Notes: generated by a model not told the origin, from the letters alone. Numbered from the stretch's first letter, positions 45,661 to 57,799 are shown. The stretch is DNA of 64,000 bases from Metridium senile (GCA_949775045.1 OX459095.1:36465268-36529267), one strand, 5' to 3'. Made by a program: numbers and translations.

Positions 45661-47088
45661 TTATTTCTCGCCTGAACTACTGTAGAAGACGGTTCTCGTT
45701 CCTTTCCTGCTTTTCTTTGCTGGGGAGTGCGGTGTTTTGAACAAAGATTGTCCCAATGTTACCCATTTCCCTTGCTTTGGACATCTCTGGATAGGCACCT
45801 TACTTTTGGTTGATGGCTTGTGGTTGGCTTTTTCCTGTTGCGTTATGTTTTCTTCTGGAGAAGCAGTCGTGTAGGAGATGTCGTCTTCGTCACAAAGCGT
45901 GGTAGTTGCGATTTCCTCATCGTGAAGAGAGGGATGGTCATCGCAACCGCCAACGTTAGTAGAAGGTGATGTTGTTGGTGTATGCGTCTTGTATTCTCGT
46001 TGAAGAGCAGCTGCCACTTGAGGGTCGGTCACTGTGGCAGAAACGGAAGGCCTTGGACGTACACGTGAACGAGGTTTAGGCTGAGGAGAAATGTAACGCT
46101 TGGTTGTTTGGCGTCTTGTGGTTTTTTCTGTAAGTAGATTTTCCTCTTGCCTAGAGGTCGTGGAAAGTTCGTGGTCGGGATAGTCCTCGTCTTGGTCGTC
46201 GTAGCGGATAAGGGGAGTACTAGATGGCGTTCGCAAGTGTAAAGAGGTCACTGTAGCGGAGACTGAGGAACGTGGCCTTGGTCGTGATTCACGTGTGGTG
46301 TCCACAGACTGTCGAGGTGTATAGTGTACGTCTAGTTGCGACTGTTGACGACGACGTTGGGTTGCTGGTGCAGCACGAGTGGTGTTTTCTAGATCTTCTA
46401 GAAGGTTTCAAGGTCTTTGGCGTGTTGCTGATAAAGGCAGTGTGTTAATTTTGAGCCAGTTTTCCAGTTCGTTGATTCGGTGGGTCCTCTGGAATTGGCA
46501 GTAAGAGCTATCCTCACTGCTCACTTTCTCGGCATATAGATCTGGATTACTGCAAAGTGTCGGTGCATAGCTGGGTTGAAAGTGTAAAAAGCGTGGCACT
46601 GCCATGTATGGCGTCAATCAATGTATTGTCCAGTTCGTCGTTCTCCGTTACGGCAAATCGGAGAAATGCTGTCATGTCTTCGGAAGTGGCAGTGGCTCTG
46701 TTTTTTTCCTTGCGATTGAACTTGTGAAGGGTTGGTTAAATCGTGGATATTTGCTGTTAAGAGTAGAAATAAAGTCTTGATGGAAAAGGTTACCGGAAAG
46801 TCCTCCACCATTGGAAGACATTCTTACACTGCTTGGGACAGCATACTGAGGGCCATCCCCGGACGGCGAAACCACTCGCAATTGTACGGTTGGGGTTTCT
46901 GGATGAAGTCAATATCATCAGCAATGTCGTCAGGGGCGGAGTACGCTTTTTAAAAAACGGTGGGGGAAGATAAAGTCTTCTTGTTGGGGTGGATAACGTC
47001 GGTTTTGTGTAGGTCTCTGGTCCTGGACGAAGTCGTCTTGTTGGGGTTTGTAGCGTCTGTTGGGAGGAGTTCTGCCATAACGATACAT
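45661..47088 (-). pseudogene. P2 protein copy C, broken
   Basis: An ATG at 47088 follows a CTACAG acceptor-like site, as in copy A. The N-terminus is RYGRTPPNRRYKPQQDDFVQ (basic, Gln/Pro-rich). After a slip: YSAPDDIADDIDFIQKPQPY, then NCEWFRRPGMALSMLSQAV and a stop. The second block is degraded but shows NPDLYAEKVSSEDSSYCQFQ and INELENWLKINTLPLSATRQ. The C-terminal frame (46305-45661, 214 codons, open) is Arg/Ser/Thr-rich, with VSATVT twice, acidic DDQDEDYPDHE, and the end RKGTRTVFYSSSGEK. The family is unknown. Its position just 3' of the Helitron-like helicase (47317-48543) and before Rep sequence (43608) mirrors copy B. Confidence 0.64.
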
Positions 47089-47316
47089 CTGTAGAAAACA
47101 AAAATTCGACATAAGTGTTTGCAATAAAATATTGGTCATTAGAAAACAATTGTTGTGCATGGAAATTCATTGAGTTAAAGTTCTGGTAAGACGATGTGAA
47201 CTAAAGAAGAAACATATTGTATAGAAATGATCAAGTGATAAGAACTATGCATTACTCTTGATTAATATTGCACAGGGCGAAAGTGTTGTATTTGCGGAGG
47301 TACTACGAAGTAGAGA

Positions 47317-48543
47317 TTACAAAGGTTTTTTTTTTACTCTTGTTACTGTTACGTATGCACTTCCCTTGGGAACGTAGTCGACGTCAAAGTACACTGCGGC
47401 TTTTTCGAGTCTGGGCTGAACCTTACAGATAGTTACTGAGTAGCAAGGGACTATAGGATAGCACTATGGAAGTGTTGTCTTCAACATAATCGGTGACAGG
47501 GTGAACGTAGACTCGTTTGCCAGATAACAGGAGGACCTGGATGGCATTTCCTCTGAGAATCTCTATTGTTCCTCGTTGTCCGTGTACGACTCCGTTGAGT
47601 TTATCTAAATTTCGTGTGATCATGATTCTGAGTCCCTGGTAAAGAGAAAGTAAAGAATGATCATCGTCGTCCGAGAGACATCTAGAAAGGAGAGTGGAGT
47701 CCTGAAAATCATTTGCAATGATGAGACTGTTGATGTGACGGCTAGCACGCTTAGAGACAGTAAGAAATAACGCAGTGCTGTTTTGGCTGTAAAATTGCAG
47801 AATGCTTTCACTGTCAAATTATTCAGTGCTGCAAATAATCCTTTCATGTGTAAGTCTCTGGAGAAGTTTGTTCGTTGGAAGAAGAACTTTTAGATGATTG
47901 ACTATTTGCAGTTCTTGTCAGTCTATCTGTGCTGAGTGCACATTGTGATTTTCTGAGAAATGAACGAAAAATTATCCCATTTAAAAATGTTTTCAGTTTC
48001 AAATGTTCGTCCTTGTCGTGATTGAATAGGCTGCTGTTCATATTTGTCTCCGACAAAGAGGACAACCACTCGAATGTGGAGACCTTGCACGGTAGCGACT
48101 ATGTGACGAGCAATTCTGTTGAGTATTCCAGTTGGAAGTGTGAGGACAACATTATGGTTGTGTTCGCTCACCCAAGCTATTATTGCTCTTATTGCATGAG
48201 ATTTCCCCGTACCTGGCGGTCCGTGTATAAGAAGGAACTTCGTCCAAATACTTGCGTTGGTGTTAGTGATGTCTGGTTGCAAACACGCGACAATACGGTA
48301 GTGATCATTACGAGCATTCACCATTGCCTTAACTCTCTCTAGTACAGATATTTGCTCGTTAGAAAGCTGAAACGAATTAAGATTGGGAACATGTTCAACT
48401 TGAAGAAGATTTTGAGGAAAAAGTTGAAGCTCCCATGAACGGAGCATTTCCCTTTTGTTTCTGACAAAGTGCACAATGTTGTCTATGAAAAGATCTTTGT
48501 TGCACTCCATTTGCAGGCGAGAATGAATGGTTTCTTCATACAT
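47317..48543 (-). pseudogene. Pif1/RecD-like SF1 helicase of the Helitron-like element
   Basis: The first frame (48543-47923) holds NLNSFQLSNEQISVLERVKA (Q-motif-like) and LLIHGPPGTGKSHAIRAIIA, a clean Walker A (GPPGTGKS), then VVLTLPTGILNRIARHIV and LFVGDKYEQQPIQ (motif III, GD...QQP). Motif II (DE) would lie between RHIV and LFVGD, and appears to have been deleted. Frames then change. 47623-47423 gives MITRNLDKLNGVVHGQRGTI, the C-terminal SH3-like helicase block (ARN.D...G..NG..G.), and about 47400-47317 gives PKGSAYVTVTRVKKK (motif VI, AYVA.SRV). Three or more frame breaks make it a pseudogene. Its 5' side is cut by the TTAA element at 48561. Confidence 0.72.
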
Positions 48544-48560
48544 ACATTGACTTTATTTAA

Positions 48561-50212
48561 GGTATCAGGACTGGTTATGGACCCCTATGTGCGCGACTTC
48601 AAATTGTGCTCAAGCTTTACAATATTTTGTTATAAAAGTATATATTATCTGATAGGTGAATAAATGTAGTTTTAGGAAACATTTTCGAATTGTCCATAAC
48701 TTAAATTGCGAAAAAGATATGTATATGAGATATGAGTTTAATGCGATTTGAGTGTCCTTTGTTTGAAAAATCACAGCCCTTTACAAATTACCGTCACGTC
48801 AATAACAAACACGTCTTTGCACGTTAGAGAAGTTAATCTCCAAAACGGTGCCTGGGATTTTTCATATCTATCTTAGATCAGTTGCTACGAGATCTCAAAC
48901 ATCGACAATCGATATTTTAATGTATTTTCTTACTAATGAAGTGATATCTTTTTAACAAAATAGGAAATCGCAGACACCGTCCCACGCTTGAAACATCGTT
49001 CTACAATATTGCGAAGTTTAGTTGCAATCTGTCAAAATTTGAACGAATGATAGTCGTTTAAAAATGAAAATTTGAGGCTAAAAAGTTACCGAGAAAAACG
49101 CGTTTATAAGTTTCGGGCCAGGGAGCCGCTGAGTGTTTACACAGACACTTCATCTGTCAATGAGTTGTCATCTTGCCTGGTCTGTATCATATACCGTAGG
49201 CTATTATTAGTGTAATAGGATGCTACTCCAGTCACTCGTTCTCTGGTGTATTGAAACCCATGTTTCTAGTCGATGTCGTTAATGACTTTATGATGCATTT
49301 CGCCTACAATATTAGTTGACACTCACTGAAATCCTAACATACGATTTTACAAATTCAACTAGAGAAACAAACTATGCCTAGAGGAAACCGTTCGAGTGTG
49401 AATGGCGAAGCTGTGGCCGATGCAAACACACAACCAGAGCCGCTACGGCGACCTAGAGAAATTGTTATTCAACATTACAAATGAGGGAATTGGGGCCGGG
49501 TAATTATGATCGTATTTTAATGTCAATACCTTTGTAACAACGCACAGATAACAATGCTACTTTTGCCGCTTATTTCCCGTAGAATACTGAATATTTGACG
49601 TTCTAACTTCGGCCCTAACTTCTAGATTTGATTTCGAAGTGTTTGTATTAAAACCTCGAAGCAAGCACTTAATACAATATGCAGCACTTTGTGTAGAATC
49701 CTCTGACCTTTGTACGTGTTTCCTGAGCATATAATACGAGCCTCGATCGCTTTCGCCGAGAGATTTTCGTCGTTCGAGCGGGAAAGGTTTCTTTGGTTTT
49801 GGCGATATAAACAAAGAAGACGATCTGCGCTTTCGAGAAGCCAATAAAGAATCGTAATGGACTATACGAGAATCTATACCATGAATATGACAGAGATTAT
49901 TAAAAGTTTTTCGATTTTCGCGTAGAAGCCGTATTTGAGTAAGATTCTTGTGCACGACGATTAACGTATGAAATCACATGGGGCTCATATTGTTGCCTGG
50001 CAATTAGCTTACGATGACAGATAGCTAATTAGCTGTTGACATGATAGTTCCGGTCAAATGTTGATCACAAATTTTATTATCAGCAATTTAGCGAAATTGG
50101 AAAGTAAAAACGGCATTTTTTTTAAAGAATATGTTAGATAATATCACAATCTAACTTATAGAAGAAGAAAACAAATTTGAGCAGAGAGTTGTCCATAACC
50201 AGTCCTGATACC
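48561..50212. mobile_element. TTAA-flanked DNA transposon, 1.65 kb, likely non-autonomous
   Basis: The terminal inverted repeat begins GGTATCAGGACTGGTTATGG and is identical over 22 bp at both ends. TTAA is present on each side (48557-48560 and 50213-50216). Inside there is one 132-codon frame at 49955-49557 but no recognisable transposase. A relic of the right end occurs at 10249-10370. It inserted just upstream of the surviving helicase segment. TTAA targets point to piggyBac or Kolobok machinery. Confidence 0.85.
49557..49955 (-). CDS. Hypothetical basic protein inside the TTAA transposon
   Basis: 132 codons starting MHKNLTQIRLLRENRKTFNN. It is rich in Lys, Arg and Ser, with RKRRSSS and PKPKKPFPLERRKS stretches that could be nuclear localisation signals. 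I recognise no fold. It may be the remains of a transposase exon or a chance frame. Confidence 0.3.
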   Translation of the reverse strand: MHKNLTQIRLLRENRKTFNNLCHIHGIDSRIVHYDSLLASRKRRSSSLFISPKPKKPFPLERRKSLGESDRGSYYMLRKHVQRSEDSTQSAAYCIKCLLRGFNTNTSKSNLEVRAEVRTSNIQYSTGNKRQK

Positions 50213-50589
50213 TTAAACACGATATGTATTAAAGCTTACGCTTATGGGGTCGTGCATTTACATTAAAATTTTACATTAATTACATACATTAATTACATTT
50301 TACAATCAATATCAGAACTAAATGAATAATATTTAATCTAAAAAATCTAAAATCCTATGTGTTTAAGAAGAGATATAAAACTCTAACTATAAATATGTGA
50401 ATATACAAATCTAAAAAATTAAGTATAAAATATTTAAAAATACTTGTAATCCTTGTTACTAAAATCAATTGTAGATACTGATGTTACTTTAAAATGAAAA
50501 TCCCTAAACTCATTGATCTTACTTAACCTTGTGTCTAAAGTCCTAAGATTAGCATAAGCAATATCGGGGTTCTTGGATGTTATTGCGTT

Positions 50590-53500
50590 CTAAAAAACAG
50601 CCCCTCTATAACTGATAGATTGCTCTAAATAACGAGTTGAAATCCTCGGTACTACAAGATTATATGATCCTCTTAGCAAATATTTCGACTTTCTTTTGTT
50701 GGTTATGTTGTCACACAGTTGATTCGGTAATATATTATTGTAAGCGCTGTGAATTAATTTAAAAAGTTTAGTCTTGTAAGTATAAGTCAAAGAGTGCCAT
50801 TTTGCTTTCTTTAGAGATTCTTCATGGGATATGTCCTTTAAGTTGTATAACAGTTTTGCTGCTCTGCTGTGAAGCTTTTCAATTGATCCAAATAACTCAG
50901 AGTTAGTGCAGTTAGCCCATATCACCAGACCATAAATGACGGATGGCAAAATCACGCTAAAGTAAAACTTTTCCAATTCTTAACAAGTTAAGTTTATTTG
51001 CAAAACTCTTTTTTACCTCTATCAAATGTGGTGTCCATGTTAACTTGTCGTCCACAGTTATTCCTAACAAACGTGATTTATTGACCCATTGAATAATGGA
51101 ATCCCCAATCGTAACTGATGCAATGGGACCAATAATGGTGGACTTGGATATTAGCATAGCCTCGCATTTTTTAGGATGTGGTGTAAGCCTGTTGTCGAGG
51201 CACCAGTTATAAAGTTCTGTCAGTGCCCTATTCAGCTGTGATACTGCTTCGTCCCTGTTGTCTCCTATGCAGTATATTGTAGTATCGTCCGCATACATAA
51301 AGGTTTCACCTGAAGTCACAGAGGATGGCAATTCATTAGTAAAAAGTGTGAATAAAGTCGGTCCCAAGACCGAGCTCTGCGGAATGCCAACTTGAACTGG
51401 CAGAATATCCGACTCAGCGCCGTTAACAACCACGTATTGATGCCTGTTGTTGAGATAACTGTTTAACCAATTAAGCAGGGATTCAGAAATTCCAAAATTC
51501 CTCTTTAACTTTGTGATTAGAAGTGAATGTTGTACGCAATCAAACGCTTTTTTAAAGTCTATGAATGCAACTGCAATGACTTTTCCTGTATCAACCTCTT
51601 TTCTCCACAGCTCTGTCAGGTGTATTAGTAATAACTCGGTAGAGTTCCCCTTGCGATATGCCCACTGTCTGTCCGAAGCGAGGTCATTTGTGATGAAAAC
51701 ATGTTCATCTATAGTATCTTTTATCATCGATTCAAGGATCTTGCTTGGTATACTGAGTAGTGACACTGGTCTGTAATTAGCTATTTCTGTCTCGTCATCT
51801 CCCTTGTGTATCGGCGTAATCCTTGCTAATTTCCACTGCGAAAATACAGCTTCTTGATCTATACTGTGATGATACAGATATGTTAAGGATGGTACAATCG
51901 CTTTCCCCGCTAGCTTAAGTAGACTTGGATGAATATTATCTGGTCCTGCGGACTTTTTCACTTTAATTGAATTGATTTTTTTTAATATCATATCACTATT
52001 TATAGTAACACGAGACAACAGCGGTACTTCATTATGCTCCAAATGAACGGGTTGACGGACCAGTGGAGGTGGCAGTAGATTATTTAGCTTTTCACCTTCG
52101 GTAGTAAAGAATAAATTGATCGAGTTCGCTTTGTCTGTATCCACTAAGGCTAGCATGTCGTCTTCTCTTTTTATGGGACCAATACTTTTTCTATCTTTTG
52201 GGTTTGTCGCTTTGTTGACCAGATTCCAGTAAGCGCTGGTGTTCTTAACTTGATTGAATGAATCAGCAAAATAAGATTCTTTTGCCTTTCGTATAGATCG
52301 TGTGACGTCGTTCCGGACACTTTTGTATTCTGACCACATAACGGGACACTTGGAAGCCACTGCCGATTTAAAAAGCTTGAAACGTCTGTTCCTTTTTATT
52401 CGAATCTCATTGTTTATCCACGGTGGCGCCTGGCTCTTAATTTTAACTTCCTTCCAATGTATGTGATCATCACAAATATCATTCAACAAAGACTTCCAAG
52501 CCCATAAGATGTCGTCAGTATTTTCGAATGTTGCAGCAACGTGAAATGGTGCATTTTCGAGATCGGATTTGAAACTTTCTAAGTCCATTTTCTTATAGTT
52601 TCTTATTTTGATGACTCGTGGTGGCGGTCGCTTACACTTTAGGCGTAATATAGCATGAATTAGGTCGTGATCAGAAATTCCAAGTGGAAATACTCCCGTG
52701 GAGCTTACCAAATCAATGCGAGTTGTAACAATGAGATCGATCAGCGTGGATGATTCGATTGTAGTTCTTGTTGGTTCGTTGATGACATTTTGCATATTAA
52801 AATTATCAAAAATAGATGGAAGTTTTCCTTTATTGCTAGCATTCGTAAGATTACTGTAATCGCAATTTAGGTCACACAACACGAAAATGTCAGAAGATAT
52901 CATCCATGCTTTCTCTAAAGCAGTGCTTAATTTGTCAAAGAATTCATTATCATTTGGAGGTCTATATATCCTCGCAAACAAAGCAGAAGTTGCTGGGAAT
53001 TTAACTTGTAACCATAATGCCTCGATTCCTGGGGTATGTAAGTTCTTTCTTTTTGTTGCTTTCAAATATTCAGAGTAATATAACATGCACTCTCCACCTT
53101 TTTTTCCTTTCCTGTCGAGACGTGCAAATTTCATTCCATCTATCTTCATTTCAGAGTCGGGAATGGAGTTGTCTAGGTGTGTTTCAGTTATAGCTAATAT
53201 CTCAAACTTACATTGGATTTGCAAACACTTTATTTCGTCGAGCTTATTCCTCAGACTCCTCACGTTTAAGTGTGCCACTCTGATGTTTTTCGTAGAACAG
53301 CTTTGTAAGTTACCCACCAGTTCTTTGAAATGATTATTACTATCGAGTTGTGTATTGATATTATTGACCAAGCCTGTAGAATTGATAGTTGATACATTTT
53401 GATCATTCGTTTGGATGTAAGAGGTAGCTTGTTGCTGGGGAGAACAAGACGTACAGTTCCAAGTGATTTCATGTTGTAAAATATAGTTGAACTCCCTCGG

Positions 53501-53593
53501 TTTGACATTACCGCACTTAATGTGATAACTACGGCGGCATAATCCACATGTCAGTGCTCGATGATTACATGCAATGGTTCTTGAACAAGTCTG
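50590..53593 (-). pseudogene. LINE ORF2: zinc finger, endonuclease and reverse transcriptase; one frameshift
   Basis: The frame is open from 53593. At its start is a PHD-like cluster, ALTCGLCRRSYHIKCGN followed by WNCTSCS. The endonuclease follows: IRVAHLNVRSLRNKLDEIKC, LAITETHLDNSIPD, GGECMLYYS, IYRPPNDNEFFD, VLCDLNCDYSN and GISDHDLIHAIL (N, E, D and SDH catalytic residues present). The RT has ITPIHKGDDETEIANYRPVS, VAFIDFKKAFDCVQHSLLIT, VGIPQSSVLGPTLFTLFTNE and MYADDTTIYCIGD (YADD). The C-terminal part (50976-50590) is in another frame: PSVIYGLVIWANC, LHSRAAKLLYN. The only obvious lesion is the shift near 50965, so the copy is fairly young. It nicks target DNA and reverse-transcribes the LINE RNA. 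Confidence 0.86.
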
Positions 53594-54180
53594 TCATTTC
53601 TGCTTATCTGTTGTAGGACCTGGTGTAGGGCATATATCTCCACTTACCAATAAACTACTGCAGTTGAATGTAGATTCAGAGTTTGGACCATCGTTCAGGA
53701 CGATAAGTACTGAAGCTGCAAAGAATCGCAAGTGCTCAGGAATTTGTTTGTGAGAAGGGTGTAAGAGATCGGTGACACTTCTGAAAGCAAAGTTGAAAAG
53801 CAGGTCTAGAAAAAATATATGCTATTGTATCGTACCGCTACAAGAGACAGTTTTTTTGTGAATTTGATGGCCAGCTTTGGAAAGAATGTACTTCCTAGCA
53901 TATTCGAGAAGAGTTAATGTATCAACAGCAGCTGGTCTGTTTCTCTATTGAGTAATTAACGTTAAATGCATGGATAGACATAAAAAATATCAATTGAATG
54001 AAAAAATGAGTAGATTATAAATCATAAACGTATTATCGAAATCTGACTTTAGGACTGGCAACGTTTAAATATTGTTAATGAGTAATGTTCAATAATTGTC
54101 AATGACATCAAAGTCGGACATTTTCCTAATACGATGAATATTATCATTGTCAAGCTTTATACTATACTTTTTACTACTTT

Positions 54181-54830
54181 CTATGTCAAGACTTTTCCAT
54201 CACTGGACCAAGCTGATTCGACCTCGTCATACCTTTTTGCATGCTTGAGTAGTTGAAGACTGTGATAAGATAAGTCTTCATTGATGTAAATCTGCGTTCC
54301 CTTGAGTAGTCTTCTGCTCCGATATATATAGTATTCTTGACAGGAAATTTAGTAAATTTGACAATAATTTGTCTGTCTTTACCGGCTTTCTTTTGGCCCA
54401 AACGGTTGGCCCTGTCGATTGAATCCTTCTCCACGATGATATTTAATTTAGTTTGACAGAGGTCCATCACTTTGTCGACACAACTTTCACCTGGGCTTTC
54501 CTTTATACCACTGATTCTAAGATTGTATTTACGAGAATACTGTTCGTTATCGTTGATTAACGCCCTGTATTCCTCCAACTTGCTTTCTAGATCTTGAACT
54601 GTAGTTTCAAGAGCTTTAGTGGCAGTGCCAATGGCTTCGTCAATAACTTCTTTTAATCCACTAGAATCCTCTTTAATTGCTTCAGAAACTGCACTTCGAA
54701 TGATGTTTTTGAGTTCATCGAATTTAAATAATGTTTGCATTTCTTCCCTCATCGCAGTAATAGATTCCTTTTCTATCTCACGACTCAGGCTTCTTGTCAC
54801 ACGAGTTGATGAACCAGAGTTTTCCGCCAT
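54181..54830 (-). pseudogene. LINE ORF1 nucleic-acid-binding protein, C-terminal frameshift
   Basis: MAENSGSSTRVTRSLSREIE starts a coiled-coil-prone N-terminal half (LKEVIDEAIGTATKALETTV, then DLESKLEEYRALINDNEQYS). An RRM-like core follows: RKYNLRISGIKESPGE, VMDLCQTKLNIIVEKDSIDR, ANRLGQ and RQIIVKFTKFPVKNTIY. This is the L1-ORF1-like architecture (trimeric RNA chaperone). A frameshift near 54270 moves the rest, which reads INEDLSYHSLQLLKHAKRYD in another frame and stops at 54181. Confidence 0.8.
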
Positions 54831-54840
54831 CTTTAATCTT

Positions 54841-55773
54841 TCTATATCACTTACTTGTATAATTACAGTACAAGACTCATTCAGTTAGCACGTACATAAA
54901 ACTATACATTTGCCAGCGTCCAAGAAATAAGACTACATCAGTAATAGAGAAAAATGCAAAAATAATATTTAAGCAAGAGACAAACTGATTTGGAGAGAGC
55001 TCGGACAAGCACGTCCTTACTCCACGGCTCACTGAGTATATTTTGGCTTTTTGTCGGAAATTACGCAATATTAAGCAATTTTGAGTGACACATGCCCGTA
55101 ACCACTTATGTAACTTTCGATGCTGAATAGAGGATATCACTTCAGAATTGAGATCCGAGGTAATCCTGCGAAGATGTGAGCGATTGAAGTATTACACTCT
55201 TGTAAAAGGCCAAAAAAACAGTTTTTTTGGATTTTTCTTGCGAATTACGCAATGTTGTCCAATTCTTATACGCGGCACGAAATAGGGACACGCATTTGGG
55301 TGTAGGATGATATCGGTTCCGATGCATTCCGATGCCCGGCCCCTTGTGCGGCACCTGAGTATATTTCCAACCACGGTCAAAGATTACAGTGTGGCTCACA
55401 AGGCCTCGAAATATACCACTGTGCAGAACAATAATCGTCTATTTATCGGACTGTGTAGGATCCGTCAAATTCCGAACATTCCTTAATCATATAGGTAGGT
55501 CTCAATGCTTATACACTAGCGTTGAACGTTGCCCAGTACGCAAGATAAAAAAAAACGGAAATTCGTGAATTCAAAGTCTAGTTAAATGCTTTAATTATTC
55601 ATTCTGTTATACTTTTCTGATGATGATCGTTGGATAACGGTCGAAATATCATAAAGTCTAAAGTCATGAACAAATATCTACTTGTATTAAATTTCAATAA
55701 GGCAAGAAAAAAACCTGTGATGCCGGACCACAAAAACCTCAAACCCTTACTTTTACCATTCGTTAGAGACCCA
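54841..55773. other. Repeat-derived sequence, no gene
   Basis: Contains diverged relatives of the 44211-44765 tandem unit (AAATTACGCAATATTAAGCA at 55059, GAATTACGCAATGTTGTCC at 55241). No supported gene. Confidence 0.45.
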
Positions 55774-56432
55774 AAACCCGAGTCCTATAATCCTATAATA
55801 TACAAGACCCGATAGCCCTACAAGACCCGATAGCCCTACAAGACCCGATAGACCTACAAGACCGATAGACCTATAATATACAATACCCGATAGTCCTACA
55901 AGACCCGATAGTCCTACAAGAACCGATAACCCTACAAGAACCGATAACCCTACAAGACCCGATAACCCTACAAGAACCGATAGACCTATAATATACAATA
56001 CCCGATAACCCTACAAGACCCGATAGTCCTACAAGACCCGATAGTCCTATAATATACAATACCCGATAACCCTACAAGACCCGATAGTCCTACAAGACCC
56101 GATAACCCTACAAGACCCGATAGTCCTACAAGAACCGATAGACCTACAAGAACCGATAGACCTATAATATACAATACCCGATAACCCTACAAGACCCGAT
56201 AGTCCTACAAGATCCGATAGTCCTACAAGACCCGATGACCCTACAAGACCCGATAACCCTACAAGACCCGATAGTCCTACAAGACCCGATAGTCCTACAA
56301 GACCCGATGACCCTACAAGACTCGATAACCCTACAAGACCCGATAGTCCTACAAGACCCGATAGACCTATAAGAACCGATAGACCAATAATATACAATAC
56401 CCGATAACCCTACAAGACCCGATAACCCTACA
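55774..56432. repeat. 18-bp minisatellite with higher-order structure
   Basis: More than 30 units of ACAAGACCCGATAGTCCT with variation at few positions (ACCC/AACC; AGTCC, AACCC, AGACC, GACCC). The variant ATAATATACAATACCCGATA interrupts at about 55875, 55990, 56052, 56168 and 56390. The spacing suggests amplification of larger blocks. The open frames it yields (GLSGLV.., IGSCRT..) are by-products. Confidence 0.95.
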
Positions 56433-57799
56433 TCTTCTGGCCTGGCACTTCCTTTCAATGTTTACCATTGGTGAACGCAATTATAACACGCGATCCCCTT
56501 ATCGACTATAGTTATTGACACGCCAACTTGCATTTTTGTTTTCCACGGGTCAACGCAATTATTACACGAGATCCTTTCAAATTCATTTCTTACAAAACTA
56601 CATACAACAAACACAAATGTATATTCGGCAGCACTCTCTAAACGTCAGTTACGTACGCTATAGTATTATCACTAGCGTATAAATTATTCCTAGCGAATGA
56701 ATGCGATTCTAACACATCAGCTTGTGTGGCAAGATTATCTAGACTTCTTATCATGCATGACTCCCATGATAAACAGGTCCATTTGCCGGTGTCTAGCAGT
56801 CCTGTTTATATAACCTGATGCAATCTTTGGTTTGTGCACGAAACAGTTGAATCGACAAATATGTTATCTTCGTTTTAAGCTCTAGCCCTTCGTAGGAGAG
56901 AAATAGAAAAGCTATAACGTGTATAGATATATTGCGGGGAAAGTGATGAATGAATCATAAAGTGATAAAAAAGAGAAACGTTCAGTCATACGCATAACTC
57001 ATGCACTTTCAAATTGATGTGATTGGGTGCTTAAACATGCACGCGTACAATAACACCATAAAATGACTTTGTACAACGTCATTATTTCTTTGTTGTCAAC
57101 CAGGCAGTTTGTCCAAATGCGGACTCGAAATAGTCACTAGTGAAATAGAAATTAGCCCTATTATCATGATAACAGATAAGAAACCAGACAGAACTCCTCA
57201 GTGATAATATGGAGCAGTTAGACCTGTATCATGATCTATATTCTCTAGTATGATGTCACGTGCATGGGTGTGTATGTGTGTATATGAAAATAAATTTCCT
57301 GCAAGCTAAAATCGAAAATTTTGAAAAAACGTCTTTTCACTTTGTTGTTCTATAAAATAAATTCCGTGCGCATGCCAGCGGGCTAAAAAAACATTTCCTG
57401 CACAGACCACATCCCCCTCCCTCAAAAGTTAAATGGTCGGCCCCTTAGCTCAATTATAAAAAATGTAGTGTATGAGATCTATCGTGGAATGTTTATACTA
57501 ATTATCTAGTACTCGTTATCATGATAACAGATAAAACATTGACTATCAGTGATATTAATTGTTCTACTATATATACAAAAGATCACGAGCAAGTTATGTA
57601 AGCCTTGTTTAGTTTCAGAAGTTGCTCAAAAGATAAATAATTATAGTAAAATAAAATAGATACACAATGAAAATAAAACAAATTTGTGTTACGAAAATTG
57701 GGTCTCGTCCATCGTCCATCCATTAGTGGATGCAGGCAGGCGAAATGCTTTCAGCACCAAACAAATATAGTTTAGCTGAATGTCCAAGTGGGGTTATTG
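56433..57799. other. No gene recognised
   Basis: A short direct repeat, CAACGCAATTATTACACGAG (56552) and GAACGCAATTATAACACGCG (56474). TTATCATGATAACAGATAA occurs twice (57162 and 57517). No coding signal. Confidence 0.45.

Larger units (their letters stand above)
50221..54840 (-). mobile_element. CR1/jockey-group LINE, near full length, two ORFs
   Basis: ORF1 at 54830-54181 and ORF2 at 53593-50590 read in the same direction, with about 590 bp between them and an AT-rich 3' region to about 50221. I could not define exact ends or a target duplication. The 3' side directly abuts the TTAA site of the transposon at 48561-50212. Confidence 0.75.

Noticed and set aside
47923..48065. Separate short gene overlapping the helicase
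   Set aside because: It lies in an alternative frame of the Walker A-containing segment and has no motif of its own.
45661..48543. Endogenous DNA virus carrying a helicase
   Set aside because: The helicase associates with a HUH Rep and no capsid, polymerase or packaging ATPase is visible, so a Helitron-like element explains the data better.
55774..56432. CRISPR-like array
   Set aside because: Units are contiguous 18-mers without unique spacers, in a eukaryotic context.
55753..56458. Long open frames with GLSGLV or IGSCRT repeats
   Set aside because: They arise from an 18-bp repeat whose length is divisible by three, so any frame without a stop stays open. No start context or flanking coding sequence supports a protein.
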